Source: Novosphingobium fuchskuhlense
GTDB lineage: Bacteria > Pseudomonadota > Alphaproteobacteria > Sphingomonadales > Sphingomonadaceae
Direction: 5' to 3'
Length of the DNA stretch: 64,000 nucleotides
NCBI RefSeq assembly: GCF_001519075.1
Contig: NZ_KQ954246.1
Span: 558,001 to 622,000, forward strand
Shown here: in pieces, positions 48,014 to 57,305 of the stretch
Layout of the letters: each line of letters opens with the position of its first letter
Numbering within the stretch: position 1 is the first letter of the stretch
Translations under genes and position numbers: made by a program
Notes under the pieces: model-generated
Seen by the model: only the letters and a program-made list of their open reading frames with translations
The model's database searches: none
Told to the model about the DNA's origin: nothing

Positions 48014-48604
48014 TCAGGCGATCCTGGCCTGCTTTTCCAGCAGCAGGCCTTCCAGCCGGTTCACCTCGGGCACGGCGGCCACTTCGAAGCGTTCGGTCAC
48101 CTTGTCGCCGTCGCTGTCCACGCGGGTGCCGGTCTGGACGCGCAAGGTGCCGTAGCCGTCGGCATCGGCGGTCACGTCGATGGGGCCCATCTGGTCCAGC
48201 ATCACGCTGGCGCTTTCGCGCTTGCCGCACGCGGTTACCCGCAGCAACCGCCGGTCGGTAAGGCCATAGATCGTCTGCGCGGCCTTGCGCTGCGCCTTGA
48301 ACGGCATCCACAGCATCGCAAGGCCAATGCCGATGAAAGGCAGGCCGAACAGCGGGAACACGATGCCGAAGCTCCACTGGATGCCCAGCGGCGTGTGCGA
48401 GCTCGCCATCCACGGCAGCAGCGCCATCGCCTCCCAGAACAGCGCGAAGGCCGTCCACGGCACCGCGAAGAACCAGATCGCAAAGATCGCGCGCAGCCGC
48501 GAGGGATCGGGCCTGCCGCTCCACAGCAGGCGTTCCCCGGGCAGAAGCTCGCGCTGCAGGATCGCTTCCAGTTCGGGCGCGGGCGGTGACATCAGCGTCG
48601 TCAT
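48014..48604 (-). CDS. PH-domain-like membrane protein, unknown function
   Basis: The 196-residue frame starts MTTLMSPPAPELEAIL. An N-terminal LQRELLPGERLLWSGRPDPSRL block of the type seen before bacterial PH-domain membrane proteins is followed by two long hydrophobic segments (about 39-62 and 72-96). A C-terminal part (YGLTDRRLLRVTACGK...LRVQTG) then fits a bacterial PH-like (bPH2) domain. A further upstream ATG (48616) exists. Function is unknown. It converges on the flagellin gene. Confidence 0.75.
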   Translation of the reverse strand: MTTLMSPPAPELEAILQRELLPGERLLWSGRPDPSRLRAIFAIWFFAVPWTAFALFWEAMALLPWMASSHTPLGIQWSFGIVFPLFGLPFIGIGLAMLWMPFKAQRKAAQTIYGLTDRRLLRVTACGKRESASVMLDQMGPIDVTADADGYGTLRVQTGTRVDSDGDKVTERFEVAAVPEVNRLEGLLLEKQARIA

Positions 48605-48647
48605 GCTGCCGATCATGCCACGCGGCGGTTAGGACGGCGTTACAGCC

Positions 48648-49322
48648 TCACGCGAACCCGACGAAGGTCGCCGCCTCGGCCACTGACTTGCGCTCGGATA
48701 CAACGGCATTGGCAGGGAAACTGTCGTCCGGCCAGCCGAGCGCGATGCTCTTCATGATCACCTGATCGTCCGCGATCCCGGCATGTTCGCGCACCACCGG
48801 GCTCTGCATGATGCCCTGGCTGTTGATCACCGTGCCGAGCCCGCGCGACCATGCCGCATTGACCAGCGCATTCACCACGCCGCCGCAATCGAACGGGGTG
48901 TCGTCGCTGCCTTCCAGCACCTTGTCGTAGGTCACGATCACGCAGACCGGCGCATCGAACTGGCGGAAGCCGCGCAGCACCCAATCCTGCCGCATCGCCG
49001 CGTCATCCCGCGCGATGCCCATCGCGGCAAACAGCTGCTTGGCGACGCCGATCTGGCGTTCGCGGTGCACACCGGCAAAGGGCTCGCCCTTGCGGAACTC
49101 GCGGCTGTCCGGAACGCCTGCGAGAATGCGCTCGGTGTTGCCCTGACGGATGCGCGCCAGCGGCTCGCCGGTGATCACGTAGAAATTCCACGGCTGCGTG
49201 TTCATCGAAGTCGGCGCGCGCATCGCCAGCGCCAGGATTTCCTCGATCAGCTTCTGCGGCACCGGATCGGGCTTGTAGCCCCGGATGCTGCGCCGCCCGA
49301 GCATGACCTCATCGTATTCCAT
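48648..49322 (-). CDS. Nitroreductase family protein
   Basis: The 224-residue protein starts MEYDEVMLGRRSIRGYKP. It has the FMN-binding signature and MRAPTSMNTQPWNFYVITGEPLARI, as in the family member at 16490. The C-terminal SIALGWPDDSFPANAV is typical of nitroreductases near NfnB/BluB in sequence. Substrates remain unknown. It is divergent from lysS across about 120 bases and 43 bases from the PH-like protein gene on the same strand. An ATG five codons upstream is a possible start. Confidence 0.88.
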   Translation of the reverse strand: MEYDEVMLGRRSIRGYKPDPVPQKLIEEILALAMRAPTSMNTQPWNFYVITGEPLARIRQGNTERILAGVPDSREFRKGEPFAGVHRERQIGVAKQLFAAMGIARDDAAMRQDWVLRGFRQFDAPVCVIVTYDKVLEGSDDTPFDCGGVVNALVNAAWSRGLGTVINSQGIMQSPVVREHAGIADDQVIMKSIALGWPDDSFPANAVVSERKSVAEAATFVGFA

Positions 49323-49441
49323 GTAGTGCTCCCCCAAAGTTCTTTCCTGATCGGTAGCGACCTCGCCCCCCTGCGCACAACCTTTTCCTTGCGCTGCTTT
49401 CTCTTGCGCTTTGGGGGGCCATCCGCAAAAGGGACGGCGCT

Positions 49442-51097
49442 ATGGAAAACGCAGAAAACCCCGCCCCGCTTGATCCCTTCACCGCCAGCCAGACCTCCAA
49501 GGCCTGGCCGTTCGAGGAAGCGCGCAAGCTGGTCAAACGCTTCCCGGGCGGCAAGCGCGATGCGGCTGGCGATCTCGTGCCCGTGCTGTTCGAGACCGGC
49601 TATGGCCCCTCGGGCCTGCCGCATATCGGCACCTTTCAGGAAGTGCTGCGCACCACGCTGGTCCGCCGCGCCTATGAGACACTCACAGGTGGCCACCCCA
49701 CGCGCCTGATCGCCTTTTCGGACGACATGGACGGCCTGCGCAAGGTGCCGGACAACGTGCCCAACAAGCAGGTTCTGGCCGAAAAGCTCGGCCATCCGCT
49801 GACGCGCATCCCCGATCCCTTCGAAAAGTTCGAGAGCTTCGCGCACCACAACAATGCGATGCTGTGCGACTTCCTCGACCGCTTCGGCTTCGAGTATGAA
49901 TTCGTCTCCGCCAGCGACCGCTACAATTCCGGCCAGTTCGACGATGCGCTGCGGAACGTTCTGCGCAATTTCGGCGCGATCATGGACATCATGCTGCCCA
50001 CCCTGCGCGAAGAGCGCCGCCGCACCTATTCGCCGGTCCTGCCGATCAGCGAGAAGACCGGCGAAGTGCTGCAGGTCCCGCTCGAAGTCGTCGATGCCGA
50101 AGCCGGGCTCGTGCGCTTCGAGGATCAGGGCGAGGTAGTCGTCCAGTCGATCCTCGGCGGCAAGTCCAAGCTGCAATGGAAGGTCGATTGGGGCATGCGC
50201 TGGACGGCGCTTGGCGTCGATTACGAGATGTGCGGCAAGGACCTCACCGATAGCCACCTCTATTCGGGTCGCATCGCGCAGGTCCTCGGCGGCCGGCGTC
50301 CGGAGGGTTTGATCTACGAGCTGTTCCTCGATGAGAACGGCGAGAAGATCTCCAAGTCCAAGGGCAATGGCCTCACCATCGAGCAGTGGCTGGAATATGG
50401 CAGCGAGGAAAGCCTAGGCTTCTATCTTTTCCGCGAGCCCAAGAGCGCCAAGTCGCTCCACGCCGGGATCATCCCCCGCGCGGTCGATGAATACTGGCAG
50501 TTCCGCGAAAAGCTGCCCAGCCAGCCCATCGAACAGCAGCTCGGCAACCCCGTCTGGCACCTCCTGCGTGCCAATGGCTACCACGGCGGGGCCAATGATT
50601 CTGGGGCAGATACGCTCCCCGTCACCTACGGCCTCCTGCTCAACCTTGTCGGCGTGCTGGGGGCGCAGGCGACACGGGCGCAGGTCTGGTCGTACCTGGC
50701 GAACTACGTCGAAAACGCCGATCCCGCCGCGCACCCCGCGCTCGATACGCTGGTCACGTCTGCCTTGGCGTACAACCGCGATTTCGTCGCCCCGACGCTC
50801 AAGCGCCGCAAGCCCGAGGCCAACGAAGCCCGCGCGCTCGCCGCACTCGACGAGGAACTCGCCGCGACCAGCGACGATGCGACGGCGGAGCTGCTGCAGA
50901 ACCTCGTCTACGAGATCGGCAAGGACCCGCACTACGGCTTCGAAAGCCTGCGCGACTGGTTCAAGGCGCTCTACGAAACCCTGCTCGGTTCGGCTCAGGG
51001 CCCTCGCATGGGCAGCTTCATCGCGCTCTACGGCATCGAGGGCACGCGGCGGCTGATCGCGGAAGCGCTGGAGGGCATGGAACTGCCGGCGGCGTGA
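49442..51097 (+). CDS. lysS: Lysyl-tRNA synthetase, class I
   Basis: The 551-residue class I enzyme charges tRNA-Lys. The HIGH-like motif HIGT is at residues 61-64 and the KMSKS-like KISKS at 302-306. This class I form is the rule in alphaproteobacteria and archaea, in contrast to the class II enzyme in most bacteria. Length is typical. The ATG follows GGGACGGCGCT. It is followed closely by a convergent oxygenase gene. Confidence 0.96.
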   Translation: MENAENPAPLDPFTASQTSKAWPFEEARKLVKRFPGGKRDAAGDLVPVLFETGYGPSGLPHIGTFQEVLRTTLVRRAYETLTGGHPTRLIAFSDDMDGLRKVPDNVPNKQVLAEKLGHPLTRIPDPFEKFESFAHHNNAMLCDFLDRFGFEYEFVSASDRYNSGQFDDALRNVLRNFGAIMDIMLPTLREERRRTYSPVLPISEKTGEVLQVPLEVVDAEAGLVRFEDQGEVVVQSILGGKSKLQWKVDWGMRWTALGVDYEMCGKDLTDSHLYSGRIAQVLGGRRPEGLIYELFLDENGEKISKSKGNGLTIEQWLEYGSEESLGFYLFREPKSAKSLHAGIIPRAVDEYWQFREKLPSQPIEQQLGNPVWHLLRANGYHGGANDSGADTLPVTYGLLLNLVGVLGAQATRAQVWSYLANYVENADPAAHPALDTLVTSALAYNRDFVAPTLKRRKPEANEARALAALDEELAATSDDATAELLQNLVYEIGKDPHYGFESLRDWFKALYETLLGSAQGPRMGSFIALYGIEGTRRLIAEALEGMELPAA

Positions 51098-51104
51098 TCG
51101 CCCC

Positions 51105-51782
51105 CTAATACCAAGGCCGTGCGCGGTACCACTTCGTCACGATATACTTCACCCCCCGCTCCACCGGCCGCCCGGCGTGGAGCGTCAGCGGGTTCGGCTT
51201 CCCGTCGCGGCCCATGTTGTTCCACACCAAGAGCGCGCCCTTCTGCGGGGGCACCGAGATCGGCACCTTGGGGAACTCCGTCGCGCCGCCGGCCTCCACG
51301 TCCGAGAGGTAGCCCATTGCCGTCCATGTCCGCTGCCCGCCGCGGCCTTCCTCGGTCGGCCAGTAGCTGGCGGCGGTATCGAAGTAATCGAAGTGCGCGC
51401 GGAATTGCTGGCCGGGTTCATAGCGCTGGCCCTGGATCACCTCGCCATGCGCGGGCTCGATGCCCATGAGGTCGTCGATCCGCCGCTCCAGCATCTTGAT
51501 GAACGGATCGCCGGGATTGACATCGCCGCTGTAGCTCGTCCGCCCGCTGTCGGCGTTGCCGTGATAGGTGGGGGAGGGGCGCGCCACCGCATCGACCATC
51601 CCGATCAGCCGGGTGCATTCCTCCGCCGTGAAGAAATCGGCGACGCCGTAGATCTCGATGGCGTCGACCGGCAGGCGGTAGACGCTGGGGTCTGCCTCCA
51701 GCCGCGCGCGCACCCGTTCGCCCACTTTGGCGAGCGCAGGGGCATCCTGATGGGCGGGCCGGGCGCGACGAAATCCGATCAT
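51105..51782 (-). CDS. Prolyl 4-hydroxylase-like 2-oxoglutarate/Fe(II) oxygenase
   Basis: The 225-residue protein has the facial triad His130, Asp132 (HFDYF) and His202 (TLHAGRPV), plus Lys212 for 2-oxoglutarate. It is a close match in layout to prolyl 4-hydroxylase alpha-like proteins. It would hydroxylate a protein or peptide side chain; the target is unknown. The ATG at 51782 (MIGFRRARPAHQD) is taken as start; 51824 is possible. It is convergent with lysS (seven bases apart). An AT-rich gap of about 230 bases with a palindrome lies upstream. Confidence 0.88.
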   Translation of the reverse strand: MIGFRRARPAHQDAPALAKVGERVRARLEADPSVYRLPVDAIEIYGVADFFTAEECTRLIGMVDAVARPSPTYHGNADSGRTSYSGDVNPGDPFIKMLERRIDDLMGIEPAHGEVIQGQRYEPGQQFRAHFDYFDTAASYWPTEEGRGGQRTWTAMGYLSDVEAGGATEFPKVPISVPPQKGALLVWNNMGRDGKPNPLTLHAGRPVERGVKYIVTKWYRARPWY

Positions 51783-51935
51783 GCGCTGCTCATGCCGCAG
51801 CCGCCCTGCGCTGCCAAGTGGCACGAGGTAAACCCGGGTCGTTCCCGCGTAACAGTATCCTGCTATTTTTAAGTTACCAAAGATAACTAAAGTTAAAACC
51901 GTTGCGGACCATATTTTTGCGCTGCAGGCTTACCA

Positions 51936-51949
51936 ATATTGCGCAATAT
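51936..51949. promoter_or_regulatory. Perfect 14-bp AT-rich palindrome, operator candidate
   Basis: ATATTGC-GCAATAT is exact and sits in an AT-rich stretch about 70 bases before the MarR-like gene and 150 bases from the divergent oxygenase start. MarR-type dimers bind such sites. Confidence 0.5.
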
Positions 51950-52015
51950 GGTTACATATATCTCATGGTTGATGGTTTATTGATCATGACATTACCAAGA
52001 TTTACGTAACGATGG

Positions 52016-52480
52016 ATGCTGACCGTGAAAGCAGTCAGGGTCGGATCACCGAGAGCCCAGCGGCGGGGCGAACGGGATCCGGAGACTAACGTTTCCTTGG
52101 AAAGCGAGGAGTTGGCTTTGGACGGTCATGTTGACTTGGATGCGGAAACCCTTCGCATCGCAAAACTGCTGTATGAAGCGCGTCGCCGCCGCGATGCGGC
52201 AAGCCCGATCAAGGGGCTCTTCGGAGAGCCGGGCTGGGATATCCTGCTGGACCTGTACATTGCCCGCAAAACGCGGACGGCGCTGCAGGTGTCGAGCGTC
52301 TGCGCCGCTGCGGGGCTGCCTTCCACCACGGTCCTGCGCTGGATCGCGCGGCTGGAGAGCGAGGGCCTGATCGTGCGCGTGGCGGACCAGGATGATGCCC
52401 GCCGCCGCTACGTCAACCTGACAACGCGCGGCCTCCGGCTGACGACGTCATTGCTCGACGCCATCGGTTCAATCGGTTGA
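52016..52480 (+). CDS. MarR-like winged-helix regulator
   Basis: The 154-residue frame begins at ATG 52016. About 45 N-terminal residues are poorly structured, so a later start is possible. The middle and end hold a winged helix: LFGEPGWDILLDLYIARKT, then helix 3 in VCAAAGLPSTTVLRWIARLESEGLIVR and the wing DQDDARRRYVNLTTRG. Short proteins of this sort in sphingomonads act as simple repressors; the target here is unknown. The AT-rich upstream gap contains a 14-base palindrome that may be its site. It converges with the Mur ligase gene. Confidence 0.75.
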   Translation: MLTVKAVRVGSPRAQRRGERDPETNVSLESEELALDGHVDLDAETLRIAKLLYEARRRRDAASPIKGLFGEPGWDILLDLYIARKTRTALQVSSVCAAAGLPSTTVLRWIARLESEGLIVRVADQDDARRRYVNLTTRGLRLTTSLLDAIGSIG

Positions 52481-52504
52481 AAATTGCGCCCGGCGGCTCC
52501 CTTT

Positions 52505-53935
52505 TCAGGGCAGCCGGGCCAGCAGATCGAGGGCGAACGCCGTCAGCGTATCATCCCGCGCGCCCATGATCGCCACGCGGTCGCCCGGCCGGGCGACCGC
52601 GGCGATGCGGGCCGCGCAGTCCTCGCGGGCCGGGATATGCTCCGCCGTGCCGCCCTGTGCCCGGACCAGCTCGACGATGCGCTCGCTGCCAACCGACCGG
52701 TCGACCGTGCCGCCGAAGTAGACCGGATCGCACAGGATCGTGCGGTCGTCCGGCCCCAGCCGGGTGGCCAGCACCTCGGCCAGTTCCGCACCCATCTGGC
52801 GCAGCGGGCCGTACCCGTGCGGCTGGAAGAACGCGATCACCCGGCCAGGATGCGCCTTCAGGGTGGCGAGTGTCGCGGCGACCTTTTCCGGATTGTGTCC
52901 GAAGTCGTCGATCACCGTCACGCCGCCAGGGCTCGTCCCCACCACGTCAAACCGCCGCGCAAGGCCGGCATAGCCCTCCAGCGCCCGCACCGCATCGCCC
53001 AGCGGCACCCCGGCGGCATGGGCTGCCGCCAGCGCCGCCAGCGCATTGGCCAGGTTGTGGCGCCCCGGCACCTTGAGCGCGAGGGGATGCCGCTCGCCGG
53101 TCCGGCGATGTTCGATCACCGCGTCGATCCCCAGCGGCGATTCGGCCACGCTGCCCTCCGCCACGCCAAAGTCCACATCGCTGCGGCCTATGCCAAAAGT
53201 GAGCGCACCGCCTAACGCCCGGCTGGCGAGTGCCGCGCTTTCCGGATCGTCACCGTTGACCACCGCCGTGCCGGCCCGCGCCAGAAAGTCGCCGAACAGG
53301 CTGCGCAGTTCCTCCATGCTCTTGTGATCGAGGCTCACGTTGTTGAGCACCGCGATCGTCGGCCGGTAGGCGGCGATCGACCCGTCGCTCTCGTCCACCT
53401 CGGATACGAACGGCGCCTCCGCGCCGCCCACCCGCGCGCTCGCAAAGGGCGCATCGGGACTGGCGAGGTTCTTCATCACCGCGCCGTTCATGATCGTCGG
53501 ATCGCGCCCGCAGGCGGTGAGGATCCATCCCAGCATCCCCGTCACGGTCGATTTGCCGCTGGTCCCGCCCACGGCGATGCCGATCGGCGCCGCGTTGAAT
53601 AAAGCCGAGAGCAGGTCCGCCCGCCGCATCCGCCGGCATCCCAGGGCGGCGGCGCGGACCATCTCGGGCACGGTGTCTTCCACGGCGGCGGAGGCGACCA
53701 GGATCTGATCGGCCGAGGTGATGCCGCTGCCGTCCTGCGGGTGGAGTACGAACCCCAGGCTTTCCAGCCAGGCGAACTTTTCCGGTGTGCGCCCCTGATC
53801 ACGGCTGCGGTCCGATCCGGCAACCACCGCGCCCTTGCCTTTCAGGATCAGCGCCAGCGGCAGCATTCCCGAACCGCCGATGCCGCAAAAGAACCAGGGG
53901 TGTGCGGTAAGGTCTGCGGGCGCGTCCGTGCTCAT
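52505..53935 (-). CDS. Mur ligase family protein, MurC/Mpl-like
   Basis: The 476-residue ATP-dependent amide ligase has a Rossmann start FCGIGGSGM as in MurC, the ATP-binding GTSGKST at 124-130, EVDESDGS, LNNVSLDHKS, and DDFGHNPEKV in the C-terminal domain. MurC normally reads G-T-H-G-K-T, and here the His is Ser. It is away from the dcw cell-division cluster, so it is probably an accessory ligase, perhaps for recycled muramyl peptides as in Mpl. It is divergent from an LD-carboxypeptidase that acts on the same peptides. Confidence 0.8.
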   Translation of the reverse strand: MSTDAPADLTAHPWFFCGIGGSGMLPLALILKGKGAVVAGSDRSRDQGRTPEKFAWLESLGFVLHPQDGSGITSADQILVASAAVEDTVPEMVRAAALGCRRMRRADLLSALFNAAPIGIAVGGTSGKSTVTGMLGWILTACGRDPTIMNGAVMKNLASPDAPFASARVGGAEAPFVSEVDESDGSIAAYRPTIAVLNNVSLDHKSMEELRSLFGDFLARAGTAVVNGDDPESAALASRALGGALTFGIGRSDVDFGVAEGSVAESPLGIDAVIEHRRTGERHPLALKVPGRHNLANALAALAAAHAAGVPLGDAVRALEGYAGLARRFDVVGTSPGGVTVIDDFGHNPEKVAATLATLKAHPGRVIAFFQPHGYGPLRQMGAELAEVLATRLGPDDRTILCDPVYFGGTVDRSVGSERIVELVRAQGGTAEHIPAREDCAARIAAVARPGDRVAIMGARDDTLTAFALDLLARLP

Positions 53936-53989
53936 GGGGCAAAGCGGTATGCGCCCTTGTGCCCGAGCGCAACCGGGTTAGGAAACGTC

Positions 53990-54829
53990 ATGCCCCGCTC
54001 ACCCGTTCGCATCGCCATCTGCGCGCCGGCCCGGCCGATCACCCGGCAGGATGCCGCCGCCGTCTCCGCGCTGGCGGCCGAGGTGCCCGGTGTCGAGCTC
54101 GACTTCCACCCGCAGTGCTTTCTGGAACAGGGCCACTTCGCCGGCAGCGATGAGGAGCGCCTCGCCGCCTTTGCCGCCTGCGCGAACGATCCCGCGTTTG
54201 ATGCGGTGTGGTTCGCGCGCGGCGGCTATGGCTCCAACCGCATTGCCGAGGCGGCCACCGCGCAGCTGGGCGAAGCCGCGCGCGGCAAGGCTTTCCTTGG
54301 CTATTCCGATACCGGCTACCTCCTCGCCGCCCTCTACCGCGCCGGGATCGGCCGGCCCGTCCACGCGCCCATGCCCGGCGATATCCGCCGCGAAGGCGGG
54401 GCGGAGGCGGTCCTGCGCGCGCTGCGCTGGGTGGCCGGAGACCGCGCGGGCGAAGCGCCTGCCGAGGACGAAGGCTGCCCCCGCGCCGCGTTCAACCTCA
54501 CCACGCTCGCCATGCTCTGCGGCACCCCGCTGATGCCCGATCTTTCCGGCCATGTCGTGATGGTCGAGGAGGTGTCCGAACACCTCTACGCCGTCGATCG
54601 CCTGTTCTTCCACGTCACCGCGCAGCTGCGCGGCGTGGCCGGCCTGCGCCTCGGCCGCCTCGGCGATGTGCCTGAAAACGACGTCCCCTTCGGCTGCGAC
54701 GCTGAAGCCATCGCCCGCCATTGGTGCGCCCGCGGCGGCATTCCCTACCTTGGCCGGGCCGATATCGGGCACGATGTTGATAACAGGATTGTCATGTTCG
54801 GGCTTGAGCCACCCCCCGCGAAACACTAG
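53990..54829 (+). CDS. ldcA: LD-carboxypeptidase (peptidase S66)
   Basis: The 279-residue cytoplasmic enzyme removes the terminal D-alanine from tetrapeptides in peptidoglycan recycling. GGYGSNRI and the nucleophile-elbow LGYSDTGYLL (Ser), EEVSEHLYAVDR (Glu) and DIGHDVDN (His) supply the S66 triad. The ATG at 53990 follows AGGAAA. Its divergent neighbour is a Mur ligase, pointing to a small recycling module. The gene stands 29 bases before fabD. Confidence 0.85.
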   Translation: MPRSPVRIAICAPARPITRQDAAAVSALAAEVPGVELDFHPQCFLEQGHFAGSDEERLAAFAACANDPAFDAVWFARGGYGSNRIAEAATAQLGEAARGKAFLGYSDTGYLLAALYRAGIGRPVHAPMPGDIRREGGAEAVLRALRWVAGDRAGEAPAEDEGCPRAAFNLTTLAMLCGTPLMPDLSGHVVMVEEVSEHLYAVDRLFFHVTAQLRGVAGLRLGRLGDVPENDVPFGCDAEAIARHWCARGGIPYLGRADIGHDVDNRIVMFGLEPPPAKH

Positions 54830-54858
54830 GCGCGCTGCTTCACAGCAGGAGTGTTTTG

Positions 54859-55794
54859 ATGCGGGCATTCGTTTTTCCGGGGCAGGGCAGTCAGAAGCTG
54901 GGCATGGGGGCAGAGCTTGCCGCCGCCAGCGCCGCCGCACGCGAGGTTTTCGAGGAAGTCGATGACGCGCTCGGCCAGAAGCTCTTCGCACTGATGACCG
55001 AAGGGCCCGCGGACGAACTCACGCTCACGGCCAACGCCCAGCCCGCGATCATGGCCAATGCCATCGCCGTGCTGCGCGTGCTGGAAAAGGAATGCGGCCT
55101 CGTGCTGGCCGACAAGGCGCAGTTCGTCGCCGGCCACAGCCTTGGCGAATATACCGCGCTCTGCGCCGCCGGCGCCTTCTCTCTTGCCGATACCGCCCGC
55201 CTGCTGCGCCTGCGCGGGCAAGCCATGCAAGCCGCGGTGCCGGTGGGCGAAGGCGCGATGTGCGCGCTGCTTGGTGCCGAAATCGACCAGGCCACCGCGC
55301 TGGCCGCCGCCGCTGCCGAGGGCGAGGTCTGTACCGTTGCCAACGACAACGCACCCGGTCAGGTCGTGCTCTCGGGCCACACCGGCGCGATCGAGCGCGC
55401 GATTGCCATGGTCAAGGACCACGGTATCAAGCGCGGCATGCTGCTGCCGGTCTCGGCTCCCTTCCACTGCCCGCTGATGCAGCCGGCAGCCGAGGCGATG
55501 GCTGAGGCGCTGGAGCGCACCCCCCCGGGCCCCTTGCGCGTCACCCTCATGGCCAATGTCACCGCTGCCCCCGTGACCGACCCCGCCGAAGTCCGCCGGC
55601 TGCTCGTCGAGCAGGTAACCGGCCGCGTCCGCTGGCGCGAAAGCATGATCGCGCTCGGCGCGGCGGGCGTCACGCATTTCGCCGAACTCGGCGGCAAGGT
55701 CGTCGGCCCGATGATCACCCGCACGGTCGCCGACGTCGCGGTTGCCAGCGTCGTCAGCATGGCCGATATCGAAGCCTTCGCGAAGGAACTCTAA
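54859..55794 (+). CDS. fabD: Malonyl-CoA:ACP transacylase
   Basis: The 311-residue enzyme loads malonyl groups on acyl carrier protein. VFPGQGSQ at the start, the nucleophile Ser94 in AGHSLGEY and the catalytic His in SAPFHCPLM (about residue 203) are present. The ATG at 54859 has AGGAG nine bases upstream; a TTG one codon earlier is open too. fabG begins two bases after its stop codon, so the two form an operon. Confidence 0.97.
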   Translation: MRAFVFPGQGSQKLGMGAELAAASAAAREVFEEVDDALGQKLFALMTEGPADELTLTANAQPAIMANAIAVLRVLEKECGLVLADKAQFVAGHSLGEYTALCAAGAFSLADTARLLRLRGQAMQAAVPVGEGAMCALLGAEIDQATALAAAAAEGEVCTVANDNAPGQVVLSGHTGAIERAIAMVKDHGIKRGMLLPVSAPFHCPLMQPAAEAMAEALERTPPGPLRVTLMANVTAAPVTDPAEVRRLLVEQVTGRVRWRESMIALGAAGVTHFAELGGKVVGPMITRTVADVAVASVVSMADIEAFAKEL

Positions 55795-55796
55795 GC

Positions 55797-56561
55797 ATGG
55801 AAAACCGCCTCTTCGATCTGACCGGCATGACTGCCCTCGTCACCGGCGCCGCCGGCGGCATCGGTTCGGCGATCAGCCACGCGCTTGCCCGGCAGGGCGC
55901 GCGCCTCGCGCTCTCGGGTACCAATCCGTCCAAGCTGCGCGCGTTCCGCGAAGAGCTCAACGACACGTACGGTCACGATCACGTCGAGATCACCTGCGAT
56001 CTTTCGAACACCGAACAGGTCGAGCATCTCGTGCCCGCCGCGATCGACACACTCGGCAAGGTCGACATTCTCGTCAACAATGCCGGCATCACGCGTGACA
56101 ACCTGGCGATGCGCATGAAGGATGAGGAGTGGGATGCGGTCATCCGCGTCAATCTCGAAGCAGCCTTCCGCCTCATGCGCGCAGCGTCCAAGCCGATGAT
56201 GAAGGCGCGCTTCGGCCGCATCATCACGATCACCAGCGTGGTTGGCGCGACGGGCAATCCCGGGCAGATCAACTATGCCGCCGCCAAGGCCGGCCTCGTT
56301 GGCATGTCGAAGAGCCTCGCGCAGGAACTCGCCACGCGCGGCATCACGGTAAACTGCGTCGCTCCAGGCTTCATCCGCACCGCGATGACCGACGTTCTCC
56401 CCGATGCGCAAAAGGATGCCCTCAATGCGCGCATTCCGATGGGCCGCATGGGCGAGGGGGCCGATATCGGCGCTGCGGTCGCCTATCTCGCCAGCCGCGA
56501 TGCGGGCTACATGACGGGGCAGACGCTGCATGTGAACGGCGGCATGGCGATGCTGTCCTGA
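55797..56561 (+). CDS. fabG: 3-oxoacyl-ACP reductase
   Basis: The 254-residue short-chain dehydrogenase reduces beta-ketoacyl-ACP with NADPH in fatty-acid elongation. The coenzyme motif TGAAGGIG is at 16-23, NNAG at 94-97, and the catalytic Ser147, Tyr160 and Lys164 are in order. Sequence and neighbour (fabD) both mark it as FabG rather than another family member. In many genomes acpP and fabF follow; here a secreted protein gene follows after seven bases. Confidence 0.95.
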   Translation: MENRLFDLTGMTALVTGAAGGIGSAISHALARQGARLALSGTNPSKLRAFREELNDTYGHDHVEITCDLSNTEQVEHLVPAAIDTLGKVDILVNNAGITRDNLAMRMKDEEWDAVIRVNLEAAFRLMRAASKPMMKARFGRIITITSVVGATGNPGQINYAAAKAGLVGMSKSLAQELATRGITVNCVAPGFIRTAMTDVLPDAQKDALNARIPMGRMGEGADIGAAVAYLASRDAGYMTGQTLHVNGGMAMLS

Positions 56562-56568
56562 CCTTTCC

Positions 56569-57090
56569 ATGTGGCGCGCCGCGCTCCTTCTGGCGCTGGC
56601 CGCCACGCCGCTCACGGCACAGGCCCGCGCGCCGCAGGCGCTTGCCTGCGCGGTCCTCGCCGCGCCCGAGGGGCTCGACGCGCAGCTTGCCGACACCCTG
56701 CTCACGCTCGACGAAGCGAAGAACAAGCCTGCGCTCGATGTGCTGCATGCCCTCGTCGATCGCTGTGCGGCCGACCAGTTCCTTGGCGAGAAGGAGCGCA
56801 GTGCCTATTTCGGCTATGTGCTCGGCCGCATGGCGCGCGATGGGCTCGATGCACGGCTCAAGGCTGAAGGCATCCCCTCCGGTCTCATCGACAAGGCGCT
56901 CGATATCGGCCCAGGCAATGCCAACAATCCGGCCACGCAGGTCACGCAAGGTGATCTGCGCCGCATCGCCAATGCGCTTGCCGAAACCGGCAAGGATCCG
57001 GCCAAGGTGACCCCGGTCGGCTGGGGTCTGATTACCGCGTGGATCGCCGCCACCGCGCAGATGTTCGATGCCTTGCGCGCGCTTGATTGA
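56569..57090 (+). CDS. Exported hypothetical protein
   Basis: The 173-residue protein has a signal peptide (MWRAALLLALAATPLTAQA, residues 1-19). The mature part is helix-rich with two cysteines and no family I recognise. It lies seven bases after fabG, so it may be transcribed with fabD-fabG. A 215-base gap before dnaN follows, which contains a 12-base palindrome TGCAT-TT-ATGCA at 57119-57130. Confidence 0.7.
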   Translation: MWRAALLLALAATPLTAQARAPQALACAVLAAPEGLDAQLADTLLTLDEAKNKPALDVLHALVDRCAADQFLGEKERSAYFGYVLGRMARDGLDARLKAEGIPSGLIDKALDIGPGNANNPATQVTQGDLRRIANALAETGKDPAKVTPVGWGLITAWIAATAQMFDALRALD

Positions 57091-57118
57091 CCCTTCACAC
57101 CAACCTCGCCGATTTCGT

Positions 57119-57130
57119 TGCATTTATGCA
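57119..57130. promoter_or_regulatory. 12-bp palindrome upstream of dnaN
   Basis: TGCAT-TT-ATGCA lies within a less GC-rich patch 175 bases before dnaN. It may be a regulator site for dnaN or the end of the preceding transcript. Confidence 0.3.
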
Positions 57131-57305
57131 CAGCTTCGCCGTTGCTGAGGCGGGTTGCGCTTGCCCGCGCCGGGGCGCGCGTTAAGGAAGGTGGTCCAGC
57201 AACAACCAGTCTTCGCGGGCGATTCCGCCGCTGCGAAGCTGCCAGCCAGACGGCCCTGACCGGTCCTCGATGCGGATCGGCCCGGGCGGGGGACACGAGA
57301 CGAGA

